A DNA stretch of 64,000 nucleotides, taken from contig OY744464.1 in NCBI GenBank assembly GCA_963556145.1, positions 868,001-932,000 on the forward strand. The letters are read 5' to 3'. How positions within the stretch are numbered: position 1 is the stretch's first letter; every line of letters begins with the position of its first letter. The translations under genes and the position numbers were made by a program. This DNA is from Hygrocybe punicea. Its lineage: Eukaryota; Basidiomycota; Agaricomycetes; Agaricales; Hygrophoraceae. Under the pieces are notes generated by a model, which was given only the letters and a program-made list of their open reading frames with translations, was not told where the DNA came from and made no database searches. Positions 54,707 through 64,000 of the stretch are shown here, piece after piece.

Positions 54707-57299
54707 ATGCCGTCGACCTTCAAAACCTTCATCCTCGACAACTTTGTAATCACCTCCCCAAATGCGGGTCCCTTAGCTGCCTTCCCCAGTTACCACAATT
54801 TTGACTGTGATGATCCAGGGCCAGAGTGGACCTATACAACGAATTGGGCGCGCAACGATCTTCCACAGCTCCCATTTGTGCCCCGTTCGATACGATGGGA
54901 TCACCCATTAATACAGCGTCTAGTCTGTGATTACAAGTCGCTATCTATCGAACGCGTCCGTGGTGGGTTCCAATTATCAGCTGCTACCCGAGAAAAATGG
55001 CACGATCTCGAAACCTCTCTCTATGTGGTTGCTCGGGAATTACTGGGAAAAGCCCCGGGTGCCTTTTTTCCACTTGAATACAGATGTTTCCCCGTCCCTC
55101 ACACATACGGCTACCTCCGCATTCATACACGTGAACACTCAGCCCGAAAGTGTGCCATGAAGTCCCGAGATGCTTTCATACCGTTGATGGGACTGTGTTC
55201 GATGGCCATCTCATTTTTCACAGCCAGCTATGTCCCATATGGCGACGACCCCAACTGGGTGAAGATACTCACTAGCGAAACCAAGGTCCACCCAGAGTGG
55301 GTCCAGCAACTGCGGGATTCACCGATCGCCGACTTCACCGACAGCGTTCCGAGAGTAGGTGTGGTCATTGACGTGCATCAATGCAAATGGTTGGCACACA
55401 TCCCAAGACTCGTCAGAGTCGATATCCCTATCTGGTTCATATGGAGCACCCTCGACAAGCCCCTACGCGTATCACCCAAACCCGAGGTGGCAAACTACTT
55501 ACCCAATAATGCACAAGTCCAGGCTGCATGCCAGCAGTGGCAGTTGGAGCAGTTGTCTCCGCCACCGCCTAGCCCTACCACTGATGTAACATCCTCCAAG
55601 AAGTTCCCTAAGCCAAACCCAGGCTCTCGCCAGAAACTTGGAGAAACTTGGCAGGAATTCTTTGTTCGACAAGCAGTACGCCACGAGAAAATTGCTGCCA
55701 TGGAGACTGCACAAGAAACAGCCGCTCGCTTGGCTCGTCAGAAGGAAGGTGAACGCTTTCGCGCACCGGGGAAGAGAGGGGCTGCTGTCTTCCGCTGGCT
55801 GGAAATGGATGGCTTTCGCCTCAGAACGAGAGTCAATTTCAGAGAGATAGAAGATCTGTGGGAAGAAAAGCCGCCGGAACATATGCGATATAATGCCTTT
55901 GATAGGGAATGGGACGTCTGTACCGAATTTAACCCCGACGCGCCAGACAACGAAGACCCATTCGGTAACGACGACTACGACGGTGAATATGACGATCCCA
56001 CCTTGGAAGAAGGTGAGGCGAGGCAACCTGCTGATCAAATCAATAGCCAAACAATACCTGCGGGTCCACTTCCTGCGGAACACTGGCAGCGAGATGTGCT
56101 GTCCATTCATGGTGTCGGCGATCGCCACACGGATGCCGCTGCTCCTAAATTTACGACTACCCTTGACTGCCGTCTTTATGATCGCTTTGGATTCGATTGG
56201 GATGACACCGCCTACGCTGACGGTCCTACGCCATCAAATACCGAATGGGACCGGACCCTTAATATTTTGCAGGACCCTCACCCTCAAGTGGCTACTAAAT
56301 ACAAGGGCCCAATCTTCGACTTCGTCGCACGTCTGATCGATGGACCAGTGGACGGGTTATCAGCTATGCCATGGGATCTCAGTTCGTCGAGCCTTTTTCC
56401 ATTGCGTGAACGACAGGAACATTATCTGACAATTGAGCGGAGGGAGATGATGAACAATAGAGATCAAAATATATATTTTGTCGGGTCCACGAGTGCTACT
56501 GCGAATATTGATTGGCTGCTTACAGTAGATAGTCCGGTCACCGCTCTGCAATGCCTCCGATCGTGTAGGGATATCACAGAAGCTGTTCGGTATCTTGCGG
56601 AACGCGGAATCCCCTTCAATACCCTCAATCCTTGCCCTGCCTTTTCACACCCACCTCCATCGACAGGCCCTCCACCACCCCCCATATCTCTCGGTGTGCG
56701 TGCAGTTGGCTACCAGCCTGATGCTGCTGATTATGCCGCTTATGAAGCGGCTCGAGACCATTTTCTACGTTCTCCACATGCACGTGAAGCAATCCTCAAG
56801 GGTGGTATTGTCTGGCGCCTCGCGATGGAATTCGTTGGCCCTGGACGGGTTCTTACTGGCCCCTCTAGTGCAGCCTTCTCTCGTGGGCAAGTCTTCCATT
56901 TTGCGGATGGCATTACTTTCTGTGACGATCACCTCGGTGAAGATGAGCTTGACCTCATATGTGGCGTATATAGGGTGTATACTGGTGGGTACCCTCTCTG
57001 GATTCGTCAGCCATGCGTTAAGTCAACGTGATGTAGGATCGAACCAACAGGTCTCCCATCTTTCCTGGTGGCCAAAGCACTCAACTTGGCAGAAGAGCCT
57101 TTTCAATGTTGGCCACTGGACTCCCGCTGCCGAGGACTGGTTTCAGAAACGTCTCGAACTCATCCAGCAGAACAAGGCCCCATGTCGGACTGCTGGAAAG
57201 TGGTATGAATCTCTTCCGAGGCATGGAAGGTCACTGCGTTTGGCTCAGAAGATACATGAGGTAGCGGGCCGGTTCATAGAAGGCGAGACATTTCCGTAG
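54707..57299 (+). CDS. 846-residue protein of unknown function carried by the hAT element
   Basis: Two exons, 54707-56984 and 57037-57299, joined by a 52-nt GTGGGT..TAG intron whose phases match. I recognise no catalytic domain, signal peptide or membrane segment. The middle (about 290-320) is a Pro/Ser linker, and about 420-450 is acidic (NEDPFGNDDYDGEYDDPTLE). The C-terminal third is well structured: QPDAADYAAYEAARDHFL, IVWRLAMEFVG, then SWWPKHSTWQKSLFNVGHWT and WFQKRLELIQ. This WWPK..TW..S..NVG.WT signature resembles a large uncharacterised family of mushroom genomes, from memory and unchecked. The gene ends 121 bp from the end of the transposase gene, tail to tail. It looks intact. Confidence 0.85.
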
Positions 57300-57420
57300 T
57301 TTGTTGGTCTCGTTTCATTGTTTTTCCTTGTATCGTGTACATTTGTCTTACCATCCACGTCGACCACATTATTTACGTGATGTTCTTGTGTCCCTTCGTT
57401 TCATAATAAAATTTATATTT

Positions 57421-60400
57421 CTACTGAAGTTTTTCTGTAAGAGACTGAATGAATGAGTTGACATCTTCTGGGAGCTGCATCTGTGCATCATCGTAAGTCT
57501 CCAACTCATGAAGCTCCTGACCCCAATCCAGACCATCCGTAAAATTGAGACCTCTTCCCTGCCGAATGGAATACTTCAAAAGTTGAAGGGCTTCCATTAA
57601 TTCAGGTGAAATGCGATTCCGTCGTGCAGTCATAGTTTCCTTGCTTGACGAAAACACTCTTTCACAAGGCACTGCCGAAGCTTGTATCGGTAAAATGTCC
57701 ATGGCGAGAGAAAAAATTCTCGGATAGCGAAGTTGATTTTCCTTGTCCAACTATGTTTAGCATGAAATGGATACATCTGTCATCGGCCTCACATACCTGC
57801 CAGTATGTCAGACTCTTTGTTGTTGGCTGTGTATCGCGAAGGTAAGCTGCGGCCTCGACTTCTATTGCCCGTTGCACAACTGAGTGACCTCGAATACGGT
57901 TGAGGCCGAGGATGTCTCTCGCAGTGGGACGTGGCAGGACTGCAGGTGGTTCTGCATTTACTACAGGGCCCTCGGTTCCAGTAGTAGGGTCATACGGGCG
58001 AAGCTATGTAAGATAGAGTAATTCAGGTGATAAAAGCGGAAATATTATTGGTACATACGGCATTAATAAATAAATCTTTGGCCCAATCAACTCGCTCTGG
58101 CATGTACTCCTCGAGCCACGTCAATTTGATGGATGGATCTAGAACTGGAAAAAAACCGTCAGCAAAAGCAAAAAATTAGTTAGATACAGACTCATGGCCA
58201 GTGTGTAAGCAGGGACCATGTCCGTTCGGCTACTATATAATTCAAGTTTGTCGATCCCCTTCTGGACGATTTCAGAAGTTTCCGGATTCTGCTCTTGATG
58301 TACTTTCCAGACATTGAGCATCGCTTCAAATGCAGGTACGGCGTGACATAATGTTGGAGTCTTCTCATGTGATAACATTTGTTGGAAGGCATGTGGAATC
58401 TGACAATGATAATACATTATATAGAAAAGGAACAATCAAATACACTCACCTGGAGAATAGATTGAAATTTTCGAAGAGCGTTCCAGTCGGAATCACGGAG
58501 CTGGAACTTGTGCAGTTCAGAAAATTCCCGGCTTTCGAGGAAGGTGTCAAGAACCTAGATAACCACGTCAAATATTGGCCACGAAATAAAAAATAAAAAA
58601 TACCTCTTGAAGATCAATGGCTCGTTCAATCATGAGTAATGTTGAAGACCACCTCACTTCCATGTCACGCAGAAGCTGAAGTTCCTTCTGCTCTAATCTC
58701 TCAAACAAGGATGAAAAATACTGTCGGCGCAGAGAAGATGATCGGATCTAGTATAAATTAATGTTTTCGCATCAAAAGGTAAGTTGCTGCACAAGATAGC
58801 AAGAGAGAGACATACTGCACGAATGAGAGATCGGACAGTTGCAATTGGATCTCGGTCAATCCCTTCCAAGAAGTTTGCAGGGTAAAAGTCGTCAGCGGTT
58901 TCAGCCACATAGTCGAGATTGGTGATTGCCGCTAGCACAGCCTTGCAAGCAAGGTTGACGATGTGGGGGAAACATCTGGAGGTAAAGAGTATTAGTACTT
59001 ATGGTGCAGCAACAAAATCATGTCACCTACCTAATTCGACACTCAATTTTGTCAAATTTGATTTTCCGTCGCCGAAGTTCACGCTCTAATATGGCCATGA
59101 ACGTATCATTGTTTGAGGCATTGTCGAGGGTAATCCATCCAATCTGAGAGGATGAGGGTCAACGAGAATACGAAGAAACTTTGAATATTGAATACCTTGT
59201 GAGTAATCATAAGCCGATCAGTAACGTATATGAATACATGGGCGAGATGCTCGCCATCATGTCGCCCAGGAACACGATGAAATCCCACCAAGTCGGAACG
59301 TAATCTGAGAATGTGTTGACGGCCAGTGGGGGTTTCTTCAGTATGCGATTGGATCCAATGAGCCGTGATAGCCATGAAAGGAGAACGATTCGGATCGGAC
59401 CACATATCCATTGTGAATGAAATCTTCCCTAATGAGTGCTGTTCCTTTATTAACAAGAATAGTCAAAATGCAGGTAGCAGCCGCTCTGACCTGCATGTCT
59501 TTACTTAGTTGATCTAAATGTTCTTGAAGCGTCTCTTCAATGCGTTTACGGATCGTAGTCCTGCCAGGAATATCCGACTCCCGAAGTTCTTCTCGAAGCA
59601 TGAGGAAAATTGCCCGCAGATGCGGTGATTCGACAACATTGATTGACTAAAATAATGATATCTCATCAATACAGGAATATAAAACAATCGAAAAATATAC
59701 CTGATCATCGCCGACAATGAACTCGATGATTGCGTCAACGAAAGCTTCCCTCGAGTACGATGTGCGTTCTTGCGGCATCCGTCCCGTTGGTTGCCCTTTA
59801 CCCTTTCAATATCCATCCAGGGCAGCCTGGGCACTCTTTGCCTTTATCTTGATGCCCAACTCGTCACAACCAGACACCCAAACATTCATGTGTTCCTCTA
59901 TCAAGTGACGGCGAATAGTCCCGGTGGATGTCTTGACACTAAATTTGGTAATCTTATAGCTTGGATTCGTTGCATGGATATTTCTATTCAAGTCGTTCAG
60001 CATCATATAATAACTAGGATGTGGAAACACATACCCGCAGAACATGCAACTATACTGGTTTCCCATCTTTTCGAAGAAAGTCCACACGTCCGATGCGATG
60101 TGACGAGACTTGTTGCCTGCGGGACCATTCGTTCGCGATGAACGAGTTGCCGGATTTGCTGCAGGTGGCCGTGGGTTATGGTTGGATTCTGACCCACTAG
60201 ACTTAGAGCTGGACGTTGACACCGGCGACACCGGCGACGTTGGTGAGGACGTGGACGTAGCAGTTGCTAGGTCAAAGAGTGGGAGTGAAGGTTGCTGTGA
60301 AGTTGAGGCTTGTGGAGGTGAAAGTGAGGTGAAGGGACCATCACTGGGAGAACTCGATGGTAATCGGAATGTGACTTGTCGAATGGGTATGATTGGGCTG

Positions 60401-60873
60401 CCAGAAGAGAATAAGTTGGGTGGGTTGCGAGAAGAAGCTGCGACAGGCGTCTTCCTTTGTTGACGACGACGGCGTGAGCAAGGAGATGGTGTAAATAGAA
60501 TATCGACAGCTGCTGCTGCGTTGTTTGGGTCATTAGCTTTTGCAGAAAGAACCCTTCGCCGAGCACGGTCCAATATCGCAGGCCCCACCTGTCGAATCGG
60601 TGTAATGGCTGGGTTGGTAGGTCTTGATAGAAAGCTGGGACCAAAGGGATCGTCGATGTCTACTTCAACGGCCTTGCCCTTTCCTTTGTCTCGATGGATC
60701 GGTTCAGGAGTTGGAGTGGACGGTTGAGGTACTGGATATGTATGAGAATGTCAGCACCGTATATGAGTGGGTTTAAAAGTGAAATATCTACCTTGAATTC
60801 GGAAGGATGTTTGAAGCGCGCCATTTGCAAAGGCAGTCGTCTTGGACTTTTTGGCTCCACGTCGAGGAGGCAT
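57421..60873 (-). pseudogene. hAT-family transposase, 12 exons, one internal TGA
   Basis: Exons: 60873-60792, 60731-59701, 59646-59491, 59438-59196, 59143-59031, 58975-58816, 58747-58604, 58554-58450, 58399-58192, 58144-58059, 58003-57797, 57750-57421. Every junction keeps phase, giving 954 residues. A long Ser/Pro-rich N-terminus is followed by a BED zinc finger (C256-C259, H303, H308 in CMFCGYVF..RRHLIEEH). The RNase H-like core has ISFTMDMWSDPNRSPFMAIT and IGWITLDNASNNDTF, then CFPHIVNLACKA. The C-terminal dimerisation domain has ASAVPCERVFSSSKETMTAR and SPELMEALQLLKY. Codon 336 is TGA (59808-59806) within LDGY.KGKGQPTGR, most simply TGG to TGA. No intron can remove it. Otherwise the gene is undamaged. 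Confidence 0.92.
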
Positions 60874-61999
60874 ATTGGTCTAAAGAGTTATGCAAAGTTC
60901 AGTCGAATATATGATGACTGACGTGAATTTCAATTTAACGGACCTCCAGACACGATAGCTTTCCAAGGGTGTAACCGATCTCAATCAAGACGTATTGCAA
61001 CTTGTGTGCATGCTGTATGACTATTGTCCTGCCATGAACGCTACTAACAATTACATTTCTCCTGTACAACGTGATGAATAAGTTGAAGATGCAGACGTAA
61101 CCGGGTGAGTTTGATGGTGGATGTATGAAATACACATGAAATACAAATTATTGGTAAAAGTACAATAGAAAAAATATGAACGTCTCAGTAGTGGCAAAGG
61201 GAAAAAAACGTGGAGATTAAAAAAACACGGTGCTAAGCGAAACAGCATGCAGACACATGTATCGAGGGTGTGGTCTTGATCTGTTCCTTGTGTCAAACGG
61301 GCAGATCCTGGTGCAAGATATGAATAGGATGACAACCCATTGCGAAGAGGGGGATAAGTCAACGTACCCAGAGCCGGGGAAGCAAAGAGTAGGGGGAAGA
61401 CGACGCCAGCCATAGCAAAATGGCAGATAAGAACCTCAGTGTCGGCATCGGCAGATAACACAACCAGGAAGGAACATCTCCCTATGATTCAATCAAGGGG
61501 AGAAGAGAGACAAGAATCTCCCTATGATTCAATCAAGGGGAGATGAAGAGAAAAGACTTAGAATGGCGCTCAACAGTAACTCGATCATGTGACCGTGAGA
61601 CTTGAGCTTCACCATACTGTGACCGTAAGAGCCTTATGTTCTTCTCAACCATCTTTGCCAGTGCCGAGCACCAGCAAAGACTTGTCCCCATCGCTTTCTA
61701 CCATCTTTGCCAGTGCTGAGCACCGCAAAGTCTCGTCCCTGTTGTCTCTGCATCTCCCTGTCTTCGGCCTTCATCATCTTATTTTCTGGTCCATATTTCA
61801 CGTCCTTCCATCTGTTTCACTAGTGCTGGGCACTCAAACTTTTCACAAGTCATCGCCTTTTCCTATCCCCCTGTGTACTGGGGGTGTCTCGACATCTTCT
61901 ACCTGTGGTCTCTCTCATAATACTTGCAATGATTTGCGTGTTGCACTTGGTGATTTCGTGTCAGCCTGCATGTAGCAACATCCTCACATTCTCCCTGTA
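60874..61999. other. Spacer in the hAT element with short direct repeats
   Basis: It lies between the divergent transposase and BCS1-like genes. CTCCCTATGATTCAATCAAG with GGGAGA follows twice, at about 61482 and 61520, each able to fold. CCATCTTTGCCAGTGC.GAGC appears twice near 61650 and 61702. Open frames here show no motif. Confidence 0.5.
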
Positions 62000-62960
62000 G
62001 ACAACTCGGTTGAGGGCATCAGCGGAATATATTGGACATTTGCCCTGGACTATCCGTTTTTTCAAGGTGAGTCAGTCGAACCCTGCATTGCAAAAAATGA
62101 TGTCTAATTTTGATGGGACTAGCCTACTCTCCCACCTGCAAGGACCATTCTCTCCTTCGTGGTGGAACATGATTTTGTCAAACAAATTTTGTCCTGGTGC
62201 GAGTATTCGGAGTCGAGGATGTAATCATGATGGCAGTCAACAATCTCGGTGAGAGCAGTTATATTTCTCGAATAGCAATAATTATTCTGATTTCTTTCAT
62301 CTTATGGTTCTCTTGCACGCTCCAAGGCTATCGACATGGCATTGGAGACAACAATTTAGCCCTTGCCATGTACAACCTCTGCTCAACAATGGATCCCCTT
62401 TGGAACTCTTTGATGGTTGGAGGGTTTAAAGATGGCGGTAAACTATCACTCATCGATTCCTTAGCTGGCGAACTCGGTCTTGATATCTATGTCGTCAGCC
62501 TTTCTTGAAGCTGAATCCTAGCATAAGTACTGCATAAGTGATAATACTTTGACGACGTTAATGGGATATGTTTCAATCAGGCAAGTCGCTTTCTCGCATG
62601 GCTATACATTTACGTGCTCCGTCAGTCGTGACATTATGTCCACCTATGAACGCAACTGAAACTACTCACACTTCAAGGCTACGTCTGTGTGGACTCTTAA
62701 ACAGCCTCGATGGTGTCACTGCTGCTGAAGTCAGGTATGTCGACCCTCCAAATAAAATAAAATAAAATAAAAGTAAAAATTAGGAGACATAATTTTGCTG
62801 CCTCTTATTTGCTACAACGAACCACATCGAGTGTCTGGATCCAGCGAAACCGGACGTTTGGGTCAACAGAACGAACGCAAGCCAAGAGTGTCTTCAAATG
62901 GCTTCCCTTACAAACCCTCTCGCATCTCAGTAACGCCCGAAGCATTGACAACGTGAGCTT
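62000..62960 (+). pseudogene. Decayed BCS1-like AAA ATPase carried by the hAT element
   Basis: Recognisable pieces come in the right order in shifting frames: RASAEYIGHLPWT (about 62011); a worn P-loop, GGFKDGGKLSLIDSLAGELG, then LDIYVVSLS (62420-62507); SDNTLTTLMGYV (about 62540) and SVSRD (about 62625); LCGLLNSLDGVTAAE (about 62690); and TNHIECLDP..PDVWVNRTNA (62820-62880), the arginine-finger region. Several stops and frameshifts separate them. Bcs1 itself is a mitochondrial inner-membrane ATPase for assembly of respiratory complex III, but mushroom genomes carry many relatives of unknown role. It is not functional. Confidence 0.75.
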
Positions 62961-63240
62961 CTTTCTATAGGTCAGATTTAATGGCTCAATGTTTCATCTC
63001 TTCAGTATCAAATGGTGACTGTTACAAGTTACGATACGACATGGTTGTTCATCAAGGTAATTGAGACTATGTAGATGCAATAATTATTCAGTATTATTAT
63101 ATTTTACACCAAAATCTATCCTTCATTAGCACAGCAGTCGTCTGGTGATGTTTTGAGCCTTGGGCAATGCCAGAAAACCAGTTGCGAGCCAGCAAACACT
63201 CCGGAAACCTCGAAATCATTATATTTCCTAATTTGGAAAT
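62961..63240. other. Right subterminal spacer of the hAT element
   Basis: No gene. AT-rich until the GGCTAACGG and CGGCTCGG words of the right end begin at about 63248. Confidence 0.6.
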
Positions 63241-63599
63241 TTTGTAACGGCTCAAAACGGCTAGCCACGGCTAAGCCGAGGTTTAACCGTTAGCCGTAGC
63301 AACGGCTCGGCTCGGCTAATCATCGGCTCGGCTCAATCGGCTAACGGTTTCGGACCGAGCCGTGGCAACACTAGGCTCAGGTAGTTGAAAGTAACAGGTC
63401 CTTCCATCAGGGCAGCAGAGAGGGGTTGGAATGGAGTTTGTGGAGACATCCAGATGAGTTGGGATGAAGGGGATGGTCGGTGGGCACGCGCAACTTCATG
63501 AAGGGGTAGTTTCATGAGTGGTTGGAGGGTGTGTTTGGGTATTATGTAAGGAGGTATAGTCAAATGAGTGGACAAAATATTGATGTTTAGAGGATACAT

Positions 63600-64000
63600 T
63601 GATTGGAAAATTAATCAAGAGCTGCTTGAGAATGTTAGCATTTTATATATTGCAAGGAGCTGACAATTTATATAAGACTGGTCATGGATCCAGGAGGAAG
63701 CCATAGGTTATTATTGCCACTTTCAGAAAAGCTGTCGTCACATGCACATTTTTACTTTTTTTGTAAAACCCCCCGATTCTCGCGTGAGCTCTAGCTCGCT
63801 CAATTCTCGCCTGATCGACACACTTTGTAGGGCAAAAACACAGTACTTTACTGGGGCTAGGCAGCCCCCACTTCACATTTCTGTTTTCACCATGTTTTAC
63901 TCTACTGCTCTCAACACCTCTCGGAACTGTATGCTGTGAATTACACCTGAAATATCGGTCAAAATAAAAGGTTCTATTACTATAAACTGTCCATCTAGAC
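63600..64000. other. Likely promoter side of the split coiled-coil gene; no other gene seen
   Basis: Upstream of ATG 63599 on the minus strand. Short open frames on both strands lack motifs. Confidence 0.45.

Larger units (their letters stand above)
54046..63373. mobile_element. Large hAT transposon (9328 bp) carrying transposase plus two other genes
   Basis: The ends are perfect inverted repeats of 23 bp beginning TAGTGTTGCCACGGCTCGG. The octamer GGCTCAGG flanks both sides exactly (54038-54045 and 63374-63381). GGCTAAC/GGTTAGCC and CGGCTCGG words repeat inside both ends. From left to right it contains a block of palindromes, the 846-residue gene (plus), a 12-exon transposase gene (minus) and a decayed BCS1-like gene (plus). 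Perfect ends and duplication suggest recent transposition. Most hAT elements are 2.5-5 kb, so this one is unusually large. Confidence 0.95.
53466..63599 (-). pseudogene. Coiled-coil protein gene split in an exon by a 9.3-kb hAT transposon
   Basis: The 5' part (63599-63374) begins MYPLNINILSTHLTIPPYII and ends EGPVTFNYLS. Beyond the transposon the same frame continues at 54037 as PCHITHKLEEMERRMEMERM and then repeated MAMENRMETG-type heptads, a predicted coiled coil. This is followed by a hydrophobic helix (WEFAWPLIFIPLRMLVDWFL). A TAG at 53771-53769 follows NREKFVD, and the frame stays open after it (HKETFAAELNVDSEDLCMLL) to a GTATGC donor. The last exon, within 53666-53466, contains HGEGTNAAHQATSNHILKAI. 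The family is unknown to me. The gene converges on pirin. Its only serious damage is the transposon and the one stop. Confidence 0.8.

Noticed and set aside
59750..59810. An intron that would remove the TGA from the hAT transposase
   Set aside because: The nearest GT lies downstream of the TGA, no acceptor with CAG or TAG follows at intron distance, and the in-frame sequence on both sides fits one continuous exon.
62010..62500. A cytochrome P450 fragment
   Set aside because: The segment RASAEYIGHLPWT first suggested this, but the ordered SLIDSLAGELGLDIYVVSLS, SDNTLTTLMG, LNSLDGVTAAE and TNHIECLDP pieces identify a BCS1-like ATPase.

Overview
This is nuclear DNA of a filamentous fungus, almost certainly a basidiomycete of the Agaricomycetes. 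The genes that can be read through have short GT-AG introns (about 45-68 nt). The only clear host genes are BUD20, APN2 and a pirin. Two further protein families present, a BCS1-like AAA ATPase and an 846-residue protein of unknown function, look like families I know as strongly expanded in mushroom-forming fungi. I could not name the species. All gene models were joined by eye from reading frames and splice sites.

Host genes occupy only about 49.1-54.0 kb plus 63.37-63.6 kb. BUD20 (minus strand) and APN2 (plus strand) are head to head with 97 bp between start codons. Pirin follows APN2. A coiled-coil gene on the minus strand, converging on pirin, has been split by a 9.3-kb hAT transposon.

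The rest, roughly 90 percent, is layered mobile DNA. Elements with 8-bp target-site duplications, which marks the hAT superfamily, lie at 5359-6384, 7256-13602, 18708-19461, 28604-34953, 30916-31233, 38629-38946, 48337-48449 and 54046-63373. Two carry complete multi-exon hAT transposase genes, each closed by a single in-frame TGA. The 9.3-kb element also carries the 846-residue gene and a decayed BCS1-like gene.

Three LTR elements (7922-13180, 9528-12032, 31996-34896) form one structural family. They have LTRs of 150-162 bp, a 4-bp target duplication, a three-base spacer and then a primer site close to TGGTGATGAGAGCGGATTCG, one proline/threonine/alanine-rich reading frame with TQT motifs, and a stem-loop just before a polypurine tract. 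They have no reverse transcriptase, so something else must mobilise them. Two are nested, the outer one inside a hAT element that itself sits in a minisatellite, and a foldback element lies in one of its LTRs.

Three non-autonomous elements with different terminal repeats (5359-6384, 7256-13602, 24520-25652) appear to carry the same kind of low-complexity, intron-containing gene, with recurring exon signatures. Two solo LTRs of one family, a decayed RNase H domain, a tRNA-derived repeat, minisatellites and several decayed unrecognised genes fill the remainder.
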